From positions 186,001 to 250,000 of the forward strand of contig NZ_JBPPLY010000002.1 of NCBI RefSeq assembly GCF_051535215.1: a DNA stretch of 64,000 nt, written 5' to 3'. How positions within the stretch are numbered: the stretch's first letter is position 1; the number at the start of each line of letters is the position of its first letter. This DNA comes from Nitrobacter sp051535215 (GTDB lineage: Bacteria > Pseudomonadota > Alphaproteobacteria > Rhizobiales > Xanthobacteraceae). A program made the translations under genes and the position numbers. The notes under the pieces were generated by a model. That model ran no database searches, was not told the origin of the DNA, and saw only the letters and a list, made by a program, of their open reading frames with translations. Positions 26,369-35,708 of the stretch are shown one piece after another.

Positions 26369-27160
26369 ATGGCGATAGAAGCGCTGGTCACCCTGAAAAG
26401 CGAGAATGTTCCGGCCGTCGGGCGCGAGCGGCTGAAGCTGCTTGAGGCGGTCGCGCGCGAGGGCAGCATTTCGGCCGGCGCACGGGCGATCGGCATCACC
26501 TACAAGGCGGCCTGGGATGGTCTCGATGCCATGGCCAATCTTTTCGGCAAGCCCTTGCTCGTCAGCCGCGCGGGCGGGCGCGCCGGAGGTGGCGCGACGC
26601 TGACGCCGACCGGTCACACCGTCATCGAGGCGTTCAGAAGAATGGAAGCGGAGATGGTCCGCGTCCTGCGAACGGTCGAGCCCGAACTTGCCGAGGCCGG
26701 CGTTTCTCCCCTGGATCTTGTCTCGGGATTTTTGATGAAGACCAGCGCACGCAACGCGATCCGCGGCAGCATCGTCAAGATCGTCTCCGACGCGTTGAGC
26801 GCCGAAGTCGAAATTTCGGTTTCGCCGGAAACGACGATCTATTCGCTTGTCACGCACGCCAGCATGGAAGAACTGGGTCTGTGTCCGGGCCGATCGGTGA
26901 CCCTACTGATCAAGGCGCCATTTGTCGCTATCGCGACCGGCAAGACCGCGCCGAAAACCTCCGCGCGCAATTGCATCCGCGGAATCATCAGTCGATGCGA
27001 GGCGTCCGACATAAACGCCGAGATCATCCTCGATATCGGCGCCGGCAAGACGCTCACGTCAAGCATTACATCGCACAGCGCCAAGTCGCTTGGCCTCTCT
27101 CCGGGAAAGTCCGCATTCGCTCTTTTCGATGCCGCGCACGTCATCATCGCCATCAACTGA
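26369..27160 (+). CDS. modE: ModE-type molybdate-responsive regulator
   Basis: 263 residues. The N-terminal LysR-like winged helix-turn-helix is visible at about 16-85 (RLKLLEAVAREGSISAGARAIGITYKAAWDGLDAM, then GGATLTPTGHTVIEAF). Two Mop/TOBE molybdate-binding domains follow: about 120-190 (KTSARNAIRGSIVKIV to FVAIATG) and about 196-263 (KTSARNCIRGIISRC to AHVIIAIN). The layout is that of full-length ModE, which binds DNA as a dimer when loaded with molybdate. The operator directly in front and mosBA upstream indicate control of molybdenum storage. No modABC transporter genes are in the window. Confidence 0.95.
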   Translation: MAIEALVTLKSENVPAVGRERLKLLEAVAREGSISAGARAIGITYKAAWDGLDAMANLFGKPLLVSRAGGRAGGGATLTPTGHTVIEAFRRMEAEMVRVLRTVEPELAEAGVSPLDLVSGFLMKTSARNAIRGSIVKIVSDALSAEVEISVSPETTIYSLVTHASMEELGLCPGRSVTLLIKAPFVAIATGKTAPKTSARNCIRGIISRCEASDINAEIILDIGAGKTLTSSITSHSAKSLGLSPGKSAFALFDAAHVIIAIN

Positions 27161-27192
27161 TGTGTTTTTAGAACGCGCATTGTCGCGAGTGG

Positions 27193-29340
27193 CTATATAC
27201 CGCCGCTACCGCCTTTATTCGGGACGGGCTCGAAAGCCATGTCGTCGCTTGATTCCATGAGACGAAAGTGACGGTCGTCAAAGTCTCCACGTGCGGCGAT
27301 GACGATCGACCTGATCGAAGCCTCGGCCTTCAGGAGCATTTCCTCGTATTCCCCCTCGGGTGTCGACTCCGCTACGACGCCGCCGCCAACGCCGATCGAG
27401 AACCTTCCGTCAGCCGATACGATGGAGCGGATCACGATGCTCAGGTCGGCGGCGCCATCATCACCCAGCCAGCCAAGCGCGCCGGAATAGATGCCGCGGG
27501 CACGCTGCTCCAGCTTATCGATATGCTCGAGGGTGCGGAATTTCGGCGCGCCGGTCATCGATCCTCCCGGAAACGCACCGCTGCGCAGCACGTCGACGAG
27601 CGTGTGCCCCGGCTTCAAAACCCCGCGTATGGTGCTCACCAGTTGATGGACGGTCTGATAGGTTTCGACGTCAAACAGGTTTGGCGCGGAGACAGTTCCG
27701 CTCTCGCAGCAGAGCGACAGATCGTGGCGCAGGAGATCGACGATCATCCCGTTCTCGGCCCGATTCTTTCGGCTGTGCCGCAGCGTTTCGATCAGTCTGT
27801 CGTCTTCAAGCGGATCGACATCGCGCCGGATCGTTCCCTTGATCGGCTTTGCTTCGATGTTACCGGTTGCATCGACGGCGAGAAATCGCTCCGGCGACGC
27901 GGTGAGGAGAGTTCCGCCGGGCCATTTGAGGAAAGCCGCGAACGGGGCGGGGTTGACGCGCCGCATGGTGCGATAAACCTGCAGCGGCTCGACTGTGGCG
28001 GCGCAGGAAAGCTCGTTGGTCAGACAGACCTGATACGTCTCGCCTTGGGCGATCAGGTCGAGACAGCGCGCGACCTTGGAGAGGTAGCTCGCTTTTCCAT
28101 CCCTCATGAGAAATTCGAGCGGCTCCCCGCCGACTGCGTGGGGCGATTCCATGGACGGGTTCCGCGCCGATTCGATTTTCTTCAGTGTCGATTGGATCCA
28201 GTGCTGCGCGCGGCCGGCTTCGCCTGGATTGTCGATGGCGCACACATAGGTTTTTCCGTCCAGATGATTCACCGCGATGAATCTGTCCGCATGGATGAAC
28301 AATGCGTCGGGCGTTGCCGCGCGCCGCTCCGTCGGCGAACCGCAATCATGTCTTAGCTCGTAACCGAACCAGCCGACATGCCCGCCGACGAAAGGACACG
28401 GCGGCGCCGATTGCGGGCGGGCCGGATGCTGCCTTTGGAGATACTCGAATATGCCGATGGCTTCGGTTCGGTGGCCATGAGCATCGTCGATCGCAATGGT
28501 TCGCTCGCCGGTGCGATACTGAACTGTCGCCGCGTGCGGCCCCGATGCATCCCCCATGTAGGACCATTGCGACAGCGCCGATCCGGCGAGGTTGCTGTCG
28601 AGCCAGAAAGCGAAGGGCTGGTCGGCGAACAGCGAACAGAACGCAGCCTCGGTGTCGATCGCGCGCGGAATCTCGTGCCAGAATGCCTTGCGGGTCGCCG
28701 CGATCGGCGCCGGTGCGTGTCGCTTGCGCGCGCGCGCCGGAGGCGTTGAGGGTCTTCCCGAGGCGCGAAATGAGAGGTCGCGAAAATTTCGCAGCAGGAT
28801 GCGGCCGTCTTCCGTCAGGATTGACTCGGGGTGAAATTGAACGCCCCATTGCGGTCGGCTGCGATGAGCGATGGCCATGACGAGGCCGTCTTCGGTGCGG
28901 GCAATTTCCTCCAGGGCGGAGGGAAGGGGGCGTCCGACCACAAAGGAATGATAGCGCGCCGCATTGAACAGCGGCTGCATCCCCGCAAAAAGGCCAAGTC
29001 CTCCGTGCACGATTCTGGACGTGCGGCCGTGGACCAGAGACGGAGCTCGTTCCAGTGACGCACCTGATGCAATGGCGATGCCCTGATGGCCCAGACACAC
29101 GCCAAGCAGGGGCACCGCGGCCGCTTCAATAGCAGCCTTGCACAGGCCGAAATCCGCCGCCCGGTCGGGCCGCCCCGGGCCCGGCGAGATCACGATGTTA
29201 TCGAAACGCTGTCCCGAGAGTTCGTCCCAGGTTGCTGCATCGTTGCGGACGACGAGGGGATCTTCCTGATTAATTTCTGCGATCAACTGCACCAGGTTGT
29301 AGGTAAATGAATCATAGTTGTCGATTATCAGCGTCCTCAC
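27193..29340 (-). CDS. pabAB: aminodeoxychorismate synthase, PabA-PabB fusion
   Basis: About 715 residues. The N-terminal glutamine amidotransferase begins RTLIIDNYDSFTYNLVQLI, with the catalytic Cys in GVCLGHQG (C82) and the HPE motif in WGVQFHPES. The C-terminal chorismate-binding half has the PIKGT motif, with the lysine typical of PabB; TrpE has PIAGT. It also has SGAFPGGSMTGAPK and YSGALGW. It makes 4-amino-4-deoxychorismate for folate. GTG 29340 has GAGG eight bases upstream; a longer form to 29427 is possible but lacks support. No pabC is adjacent. Confidence 0.9.
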   Translation of the reverse strand: MRTLIIDNYDSFTYNLVQLIAEINQEDPLVVRNDAATWDELSGQRFDNIVISPGPGRPDRAADFGLCKAAIEAAAVPLLGVCLGHQGIAIASGASLERAPSLVHGRTSRIVHGGLGLFAGMQPLFNAARYHSFVVGRPLPSALEEIARTEDGLVMAIAHRSRPQWGVQFHPESILTEDGRILLRNFRDLSFRASGRPSTPPARARKRHAPAPIAATRKAFWHEIPRAIDTEAAFCSLFADQPFAFWLDSNLAGSALSQWSYMGDASGPHAATVQYRTGERTIAIDDAHGHRTEAIGIFEYLQRQHPARPQSAPPCPFVGGHVGWFGYELRHDCGSPTERRAATPDALFIHADRFIAVNHLDGKTYVCAIDNPGEAGRAQHWIQSTLKKIESARNPSMESPHAVGGEPLEFLMRDGKASYLSKVARCLDLIAQGETYQVCLTNELSCAATVEPLQVYRTMRRVNPAPFAAFLKWPGGTLLTASPERFLAVDATGNIEAKPIKGTIRRDVDPLEDDRLIETLRHSRKNRAENGMIVDLLRHDLSLCCESGTVSAPNLFDVETYQTVHQLVSTIRGVLKPGHTLVDVLRSGAFPGGSMTGAPKFRTLEHIDKLEQRARGIYSGALGWLGDDGAADLSIVIRSIVSADGRFSIGVGGGVVAESTPEGEYEEMLLKAEASIRSIVIAARGDFDDRHFRLMESSDDMAFEPVPNKGGSGGI

Positions 29341-29707
29341 CAAAATGACCTCGACACCCAGTGGCGCCTGCACGAGACGGCAAACGCGGATAGATTCATC
29401 GGGAATTGATCCGCTGGCAGCGGCCAAGGCTGCTGTTTAATCGAGGCCACCTCAAAGCGGAACCGGATTCATCGCCGCGGCCAGGGGCGGAGGGCGCGGA
29501 GGGGCCGTTTTCGAAGGGGTTTTCCGGAGGGTACTTTTCGCCGGGATGGGCATTCCGGCCGGGATCCCGGCGGCCCGTTTCGGGCGATTTGGTATCGGCG
29601 GCGAATTGCCGTTGCTGGCCAGTGCGTCAGCAAAACGAGAGACGCAATCCAAACCGAATCCCAAACGACAGGTGCGGCAGTTGCGGAAGAGCAGAGGGCC
29701 TATTGGT
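29341..29707. other. 367-base gap between pabAB and the secretion locus
   Basis: GC-rich sequence with purine-rich tracts on the plus strand (about 29470-29540). No gene, terminator or operator was recognised. It presumably contains the pabAB promoter on its left side and the end of the secretion transcript on its right. Confidence 0.5.
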
Positions 29708-30160
29708 TCAGTGAAGGCTGAGCGAAGCTCCGCCCGAGATATCTCCGGCAATCACCATTTCGAAGCCCGCCATGAGGGTCTTGTGGGCGTCCTCTATACG
29801 ACCCGACCGGCTCGAAACGTTCGCGAGTTTGCTGAAAATGCCAGGAACGGCAGGTTGCAGCCGGATCACCTCGCGATATGCCTCGGCGGCATCGTGAAAT
29901 TGGCCCAGAGCTTCGCAGCATTGTCCGAGCAGAAGCCACGCCTTGTAACTATCGGTCCGCACACGGGTCAGCAATTCAGACATGCGTCTCGCCGCTGCGT
30001 GCTCGCCCTTGCAAGCGAGAAGCTGGCCATACCGATACAGTGTATCCTCGTTGCCCGGGTCGATCTCCAGAATCCGGCGATATCCGCGCGCGGCCTGATC
30101 CAGTTTGCCGGCCTGATGCAACTCCGTCGTTTTCTTCAGTACGTCTGCGACCGTCCGCAA
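29708..30160 (-). CDS. TPR-repeat protein at the end of the type I secretion locus
   Basis: About 150 residues, starting at TTG 30160, which has AGGAGG six bases upstream. Tetratricopeptide repeats are visible: LHQAGKLDQAARGYRRILEIDPGNEDTLYRYGQLLACKG, YKAWLLLGQCCEALGQFHDAAEAYREVIRLQP, and IFSKLANVSSRSGRIEDAHKTLMAG. It has no signal peptide, so it is probably cytoplasmic. It lies 74 bases after the hlyD-type gene on the same strand and is likely in the same operon. It may assist cargo handling, which is inference only. Confidence 0.75.
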   Translation of the reverse strand: MRTVADVLKKTTELHQAGKLDQAARGYRRILEIDPGNEDTLYRYGQLLACKGEHAAARRMSELLTRVRTDSYKAWLLLGQCCEALGQFHDAAEAYREVIRLQPAVPGIFSKLANVSSRSGRIEDAHKTLMAGFEMVIAGDISGGASLSLH

Positions 30161-30234
30161 GTCGAGCCTCCTCGGCAAATTGCAATCGAAACTCTCGTGG
30201 CCCCGGTTGATTTATTCGCGCTGCGAGCGTGGCT

Positions 30235-31578
30235 CTATCGCTCGCGAAATGCCCGGGACATGCTGTCCTCGATAGGCTTCATGATGTACTGAAAGAACGT
30301 TCGCTCGCTGGTCTTGATGAAGACTTCCGCCGGCATGCCTGGTGTCGGGCTGAAGCCGGGGATTGCCGCAACTTCCGAATTGTGAAGCCTCACGCGAACC
30401 ACATAGATGTCGCTCGGTCCGGTCTGCTGTGATTTTTTCTCGTCGGCAACAGTATCGGCGGAAAGGTAGATGACGTCGCCCGAAACCATCGGCGTGACGC
30501 GCTGGCTGAGTGCTGTCAGCCTCACCATCGCCTCCTGACCGTGTTTGACCGAGTCGATATCCTGCGGCCTCACCCGCGCCTCTATGATCAACGGTTCGTT
30601 GAGCGGCAACAATTCCATGATGGGTTTGCCCGGCTCGACCACTCCGCCGCGGGTGTGGAAACGCAATTTGACGACGACGCCCTTGACCGGCGCGCGGATC
30701 GTGGTGCGATCGAGAACGTTTTTCGCGCTCAGCATCCGTTCCCGGACGTCGACCATCTCGCCCCGGATTTCGTGCATCTGCTCGACCGCGGTTTTGATCG
30801 CCGTCTTCCGGACGCCATTGATCTGCTCGACCGCTCTGGCGATCCGTTCCTTGGCATCGCCGATATCGCCCATGATGCGGCCGACCTCACCCTCGAGATT
30901 GGCCTGGCTTCGTTGCAGAAGGAGAACGTCAGGCTTGCGCACGAGGCCGGCGGCCAGAAGCTGCTCCTTGGTCTTGATATCCTCCTGGACAAGCGCGATC
31001 TGGCGTTGCACGCCATCGAGCTGAATCTTCGATCCGGCGATGCGCTCGTTCAGCGCCTTGATGCTGTCCTCAATTCCGGCGATCTCGCTATTGGTGTTGT
31101 TGCGCTGGGCGGTGAATGCGAGAACCTGGGCGCTGACGATGCTGCGTATTTGCGGATCTTGCGACACCGCTGTCAGATCGGACGGAAAGTGAATTTCCGG
31201 CTCCTCGCGGACCTGGGCCTGCAGGCGGGCATCGACAGCCGTGAGTCGCGCGTTGCGAAGGTAGAGCCGCTGCATCTCGGCTTTTGCGGTGGTCTGATCC
31301 AGCTCGACCAGAATCTGGCCTGCTTCGACGGTATCACCCTCGTGAACCATGATGTCGCGGATCATGCCGCCTTCCAGGTGCTGGATGGTCTTGTTCTGGC
31401 CCGTAGCGACGAACACGCCCGATGCGACAACCGCACCTGCGATTGGTGCGGTATTGCCCCAGACTCCGAATCCCATGACCGTTATCGCGATGACCACCAT
31501 GCCCGCCATGGTAAGGCCGCGTGTCGAGCGAGGCAGATCGATATGCCAGGGCTGGTCGCCTATCATTGTCGTGCTCAT
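30235..31578 (-). CDS. HlyD-family type I secretion periplasmic adaptor
   Basis: 447 residues. It has one N-terminal membrane helix (GMVVIAITVMGFGVWGNTAPI), then VVASGVFVATGQNKTIQHLEGGMIRDIMVHEGDTVEAGQILVELD, which is the classic PrtE/HlyD lipoyl segment. A long coiled coil follows (about 95-300), then the second lipoyl half (RTTIRAPVKGVVVKLRFHTRGGVVEPGKPIMEL) and the C-terminal beta domain with GMPAEVFIKTSERTFFQYIMKPI. ATG 31578 has GGAGAG upstream. It pairs with the ABC exporter gene 38 bases before it. The outer-membrane TolC partner is not encoded nearby. Confidence 0.94.
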   Translation of the reverse strand: MSTTMIGDQPWHIDLPRSTRGLTMAGMVVIAITVMGFGVWGNTAPIAGAVVASGVFVATGQNKTIQHLEGGMIRDIMVHEGDTVEAGQILVELDQTTAKAEMQRLYLRNARLTAVDARLQAQVREEPEIHFPSDLTAVSQDPQIRSIVSAQVLAFTAQRNNTNSEIAGIEDSIKALNERIAGSKIQLDGVQRQIALVQEDIKTKEQLLAAGLVRKPDVLLLQRSQANLEGEVGRIMGDIGDAKERIARAVEQINGVRKTAIKTAVEQMHEIRGEMVDVRERMLSAKNVLDRTTIRAPVKGVVVKLRFHTRGGVVEPGKPIMELLPLNEPLIIEARVRPQDIDSVKHGQEAMVRLTALSQRVTPMVSGDVIYLSADTVADEKKSQQTGPSDIYVVRVRLHNSEVAAIPGFSPTPGMPAEVFIKTSERTFFQYIMKPIEDSMSRAFRER

Positions 31579-31616
31579 GGCCGACTCTCCGGGCTCATGT
31601 CTTCGCGCTCCCGCGA

Positions 31617-33635
31617 TCAGGCGTCGAGCATCGGCGATGCCGAAGCGGTGGGCTGTCTGCGGCCCGTCACCAGCGGAATCACTTCGTCACGCGTTCCGAA
31701 CGCCTGCACGGAGCCGTTTTGCAGGATCATGATCTTGTCGACGCTTTGCAGCAGTGCCGGCCGTTGCGTGATGGTAACGACCGTCATCCGCTTCTCCTTG
31801 GCGCGCACGAGCGCTTTCGCCAGCGCGCGTTCGCCGTTTGCATCCAGATTTGCGTTCGGCTCATCGAGTACGATCAGTCGCGGATTGCCATAGAAGGCGC
31901 GCGCAAGGCCGATCCGTTGCCGTTGTCCGCCGGACAAGGGGCTGCCGTCCATGCCGATGACGGTTTCGTATCCCTGTGCGAGTTCCGAAATCATCTCATG
32001 AACGTCGGCGGTTTCCGCGGCATCGAAGATATCCTCGTCGATCGCGTCGGAACGCATGCGCGCGATGTTTGCCTTGATCGATGCCGGAAACAGTTGAACT
32101 TCTTGCGGCAGATAGCCGACGCTTTCGCCGAACTGACGCGGATCCCAGTTGCGCAGGTCCATCATGTCCAGTCGGACGTTTCCGGCGGTCGGAATGATCG
32201 AGCCGACCAGCATTCGCGCCAGCATGGTCTTGCCGGTGCCGGAAGGCCCTACGATGGCGAGAGATTCGCCGGGCTCAAGCTGGAAGCTGATGCCGTTGAG
32301 GATCACCTTCTTGTTTGGCGGGGGGACATAGAGGATGCGTTCGACGCTGAGGCGGCCTTCCGGACGCGGCAGCCGCAATCGTTCGAGATTCAGCGGCGAG
32401 TTCTGGAGCAAAGTCTTGATGCGGTTATAGGCCGAACGGGCCTGTACGAAGTGACGCCAGCCTTCGATCGTGCCTTCCAGGGGTGCGAGAGCGCGGCTGG
32501 CGACGATCGATGCCGCGATGATCATGCCTCCGGTCAGCTCACTCTCGAGTGCGAGGTAGGCGCCCCATCCAAGTATGGTGATCTGGGTACCCAAGCGCAG
32601 GAATTTCGAAATGCCGGTCATGATGATGTTCAGGTCGTGGCCGGCGACCTGAGCCTTGAGCGATTCCACCGTTTCCTGTCCCCAGACCTGAACGCCTTCC
32701 GGGATCATGCCCATCGCGTTGATCACCTGGGCGTTGCGCGCCATCGCTTCCGCCTGCAGATTGGCGCGGGTTCCGAAGGCATTCGCCCGGGTGAAGGGTA
32801 TCGCGGTCACGCGCTGGTTGATGAGCGCGACCCCGATCAGCGACATGCTGGAACCCAGGACGATCAGACCGAGCTGCGGGTGGATCAGGAACACGACGGC
32901 CAGATAGGCGGGGGTCACCGGCGCATCGAAGATCGTCAGCAGGACCGGGCCCGTGATGAATGCGCGCAGATGCTGCAGGTCCGCCAGGGTCTGAAACTCC
33001 CGGCTCGAGCCGCTTTGTGCTGCTTTCGCCGCGGCACTCAGGACCGGGCCGCCCAGGCGGGCTTCGGTCTCGACCGCAACCCTCATCAGAATGAAGCGAC
33101 GCAACATGTCCATCACGACATGCGCTCCGATAGCCAGAATCACGATTGACGAAAGCATGATCAACGTGTCGACGCTTCGGCTGGTGAGCACGCGGTCCGA
33201 CATGTTGAAGAGATAAATGGGAATCGAAAGAACGAGGAGATTCACGACGAGCGAAAAAATGCCGACAGTGATCAGGTTGCGCCGTGCCGCGGTCAGCCCC
33301 TTGCCGAGAACATCCCGAAATTCGTTGTCGCCGGAGCGCCTGTGCAATTGCGGAGGGCCGCCACCGCCACCACCGCCATTGAGATTTCCCCTGCCGTTAA
33401 GGTTGCGTCCGTTGTTGGCCGGTGCGAGGGCAGGTTTGGCTCCGTTGTGCTGTTGCGGGGGAGGCGCGGGCTTGGTGTCGGTTCGTGCATCGAGCGTGGC
33501 GGCTAGCTTTTCAAACGAGTTTCGCCATAGTTTCTGCGTCAGTTTTCTGACCTGCGCCAAGAGCGCGTCCTTCGAGTAGCGATCGCTTGAAACAGTCGGC
33601 GGATTGCCAACGGCTTGATTGTCGCTCAGACTCAT
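31617..33635 (-). CDS. type I secretion ABC exporter (PrtD-like permease/ATPase)
   Basis: 672 residues from ATG 33635, with GAGGAG seven bases upstream. The membrane domain starts near residue 120 (LITVGIFSLVVNLLVLSIPIYLFNMSDRVL). The ATPase has Walker A GPSGTGKT at 463-470, signature LSGGQ at 567-571 and Walker B LIVLDEP at 587-593. Unusual is a roughly 100-residue N-terminal extension with a helical part and then a low-complexity linker (PAPPPQQ, and NLNGRGNLN followed by seven glycines, about 57-95) that echoes the NG-rich tract of the nearby cargo protein. It is inner-membrane and couples ATP hydrolysis to one-step export. Confidence 0.93.
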   Translation of the reverse strand: MSLSDNQAVGNPPTVSSDRYSKDALLAQVRKLTQKLWRNSFEKLAATLDARTDTKPAPPPQQHNGAKPALAPANNGRNLNGRGNLNGGGGGGGPPQLHRRSGDNEFRDVLGKGLTAARRNLITVGIFSLVVNLLVLSIPIYLFNMSDRVLTSRSVDTLIMLSSIVILAIGAHVVMDMLRRFILMRVAVETEARLGGPVLSAAAKAAQSGSSREFQTLADLQHLRAFITGPVLLTIFDAPVTPAYLAVVFLIHPQLGLIVLGSSMSLIGVALINQRVTAIPFTRANAFGTRANLQAEAMARNAQVINAMGMIPEGVQVWGQETVESLKAQVAGHDLNIIMTGISKFLRLGTQITILGWGAYLALESELTGGMIIAASIVASRALAPLEGTIEGWRHFVQARSAYNRIKTLLQNSPLNLERLRLPRPEGRLSVERILYVPPPNKKVILNGISFQLEPGESLAIVGPSGTGKTMLARMLVGSIIPTAGNVRLDMMDLRNWDPRQFGESVGYLPQEVQLFPASIKANIARMRSDAIDEDIFDAAETADVHEMISELAQGYETVIGMDGSPLSGGQRQRIGLARAFYGNPRLIVLDEPNANLDANGERALAKALVRAKEKRMTVVTITQRPALLQSVDKIMILQNGSVQAFGTRDEVIPLVTGRRQPTASASPMLDA

Positions 33636-33678
33636 TTCGGCTCTCCTCAACCGACAAGCATCGATTACCCGGTCCAAT

Positions 33679-35610
33679 CTAGTGGAGGACGCAGGACATG
33701 GGATCGTCGTGCGGAAGTGCCGTGGTTGCCTGATGCTGCGGATCTGAAGTGGTGGTTGTATCGTCGTGTCCGACAAAGGCGATCACTTCGGGGACGAGAG
33801 CCTGAGGGTTCGTTTGAACGACGTGGTCCGTATCGTGGTTTACGAGATTGGCCTGGATCAGAATGGTGTCGCCGTAGGCGTGCCCGTTGACATAGGTATT
33901 GGTGTTCCCGACGTCGACGATGGCCGCATCGTTGCTGAGAACGTTGCCGCCGGTTGAGACGTTTTGCGTCGCCATGCTGTCGCCGTAGTAGGCGGCCGCG
34001 ACGTTCGATGGCGGTTGCTGAAGCTGTATCGCCATATTCGCGTCGGAGACGATGTTTGTCTGCCAGATCGCGTTCACGTCATAATAGTTGCCGGTGACAT
34101 AGAGGATATGGAAAGTGCCGCCGTTGCCGGCGATCAGGTTCCCGAACGAGGGATCGATCTCTGTTGCCCCACCCGAGATATTATGGACGAGACCGTCGAG
34201 ATCTGACGTCCATGGCAGATGGTTGCCGCCGCCGTAATTCTCGATCGTTGCCGTGTTGGTAAGCTGATTGCCGCCGGTGGAAACGGTCTGGTTCGGATCG
34301 ATGCCATCGCCCGTGATCTGAACGGTATCGTTGTTGTAAAGAACGTTGTTCTGAAAGATCACGTTCATGCCGTGATAGCTGCCGCCGACAACGACGAGAT
34401 CATAGTGGAAATCGCCGTCGTTGATCAGCACGTAGTTGCCGAGTTCGTTCTGGCCTGCATGAATCTCATAATGCGTGCTTGAACTGCTTTGCATCGTCAC
34501 GTCGTTGTCGGACAGATAATTGCTCTGCACAAGCGCGCGAACGTTGAAGTAATCGCCATGCACGAGGTCGACGGACCAGTTCGGGCCGGCAAAGTAACTC
34601 GGCAAGGATTCGTAGATGCCGGGATGCTGGACGAAGTCGGCGATATTGGTGGCCTGATCGCCGCCGGTCGCGATGCTGGCACCGGTACCTCCGACCGTAA
34701 CGTGGTCGTTGTCCATGTAGGAGTTGGTCTGGAAGACCGCGTTGGTCTTGAAGTAGTCGCCCATCACCATCATGGTTCGCGCCGAATCCGTGAGGTCGAC
34801 GATATAGGCGCCGTTGGTGGCGGTGTTTCCGCCATCAAGCGCCCACTGGCCCAGACCATGGCCGAGATCGGGCGCGGGGAGCGGATCGGGGGAGGGCACC
34901 TGATCGGGCGGAAGCGGCGCCGGATCCTGGAGTAGTCCGTTGAGGTAATATCCCGGCTTGACCGAATGCAAGTCGGCCGCGCCGTCGTGAGCGGCCCAGT
35001 CCTGATCGTGCGCGGCGACGAAAGCCGGAAGCGAAGTCGTGTCGTGCGGAACATACCATTCGGCCGGAACGACCGAACCTGCACCGGCGACCATCGTGGC
35101 GATCGCGTGGCCGGCCTCCGCATCCAATGCATTCAATGCGGCAAGAGCGTTGGCGCTATGAGTTCCCGTGACCGCATCATCGTCGTACATGTTGTTGTAC
35201 TGATGCGTCTGGACTTCGCTCTGCTCGCTGCCTTCCTGATAAACCGCCTTGATGACATCGCTGCCTCCGCCTCCACCGCCGGAGCCCGGACTGATCGGGG
35301 CCATGACGATGTGCGGTTGAGGCGGCAAGAACCGGTCGATGTCGATATTCGAGGCGGAGGGAAGGTGCGAGCGGGGCAGGTGGTGCTCGGGCTCTCCAGC
35401 GGCCTGGGCGTCCTGGAACGCGACCGAACGACTGCTCGTTTCGTCGTCGGCCGGCGTCAGCGCGAACTCGGACCGATGGCTGGTATAGTCGTCGGTGTCG
35501 GAACGATAGTCGCCTTCGTCGTGGGTGATGCGGAAGCGGGCAATGTCGTCGAAGATCTTAAGATATCCGGCAAAATGCCAGATGATCTCGGTTATGCCGC
35601 CGGGCACCAT
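33679..35610 (-). CDS. large repetitive secreted protein, probable type I cargo
   Basis: 643 residues, very acidic and rich in Asn, Asp and Gly; no N-terminal signal peptide. After a variable N-terminal 250 residues with a glycine run at about 109-116, five repeat pairs are visible. One unit is GDYFxxNAVxQxN followed by a DND-like turn (at about 284, 352, 410, 507 and a diverged copy at 580). The other is STGGNxLxNxAxI (at about 258, 314, 384, 444 and 552). Such spacing suggests a beta-solenoid. ATG 35610 has AGGAGG five bases upstream. It lies 43 bases before the ABC exporter gene on the same strand. No Pfam family was recognised. Probably exported to the cell surface or medium. Confidence 0.75.
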   Translation of the reverse strand: MVPGGITEIIWHFAGYLKIFDDIARFRITHDEGDYRSDTDDYTSHRSEFALTPADDETSSRSVAFQDAQAAGEPEHHLPRSHLPSASNIDIDRFLPPQPHIVMAPISPGSGGGGGGSDVIKAVYQEGSEQSEVQTHQYNNMYDDDAVTGTHSANALAALNALDAEAGHAIATMVAGAGSVVPAEWYVPHDTTSLPAFVAAHDQDWAAHDGAADLHSVKPGYYLNGLLQDPAPLPPDQVPSPDPLPAPDLGHGLGQWALDGGNTATNGAYIVDLTDSARTMMVMGDYFKTNAVFQTNSYMDNDHVTVGGTGASIATGGDQATNIADFVQHPGIYESLPSYFAGPNWSVDLVHGDYFNVRALVQSNYLSDNDVTMQSSSSTHYEIHAGQNELGNYVLINDGDFHYDLVVVGGSYHGMNVIFQNNVLYNNDTVQITGDGIDPNQTVSTGGNQLTNTATIENYGGGNHLPWTSDLDGLVHNISGGATEIDPSFGNLIAGNGGTFHILYVTGNYYDVNAIWQTNIVSDANMAIQLQQPPSNVAAAYYGDSMATQNVSTGGNVLSNDAAIVDVGNTNTYVNGHAYGDTILIQANLVNHDTDHVVQTNPQALVPEVIAFVGHDDTTTTSDPQHQATTALPHDDPMSCVLH

Positions 35611-35708
35611 GAGAGCCTCCTGCTTTCAGGCACGCAAAACGTCCCCATTCCGCGAGCGCCCTCGCAGTCTCGAAATTTCTAAGAGTGTTGGGTTACCGGG
35701 AAAAAGAA

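Noticed and set aside
31521..33149. 542-codon plus-strand frame opposite the ABC exporter
   Set aside because: Antisense to an exporter with complete Walker motifs; composition is typical of a shadow frame.
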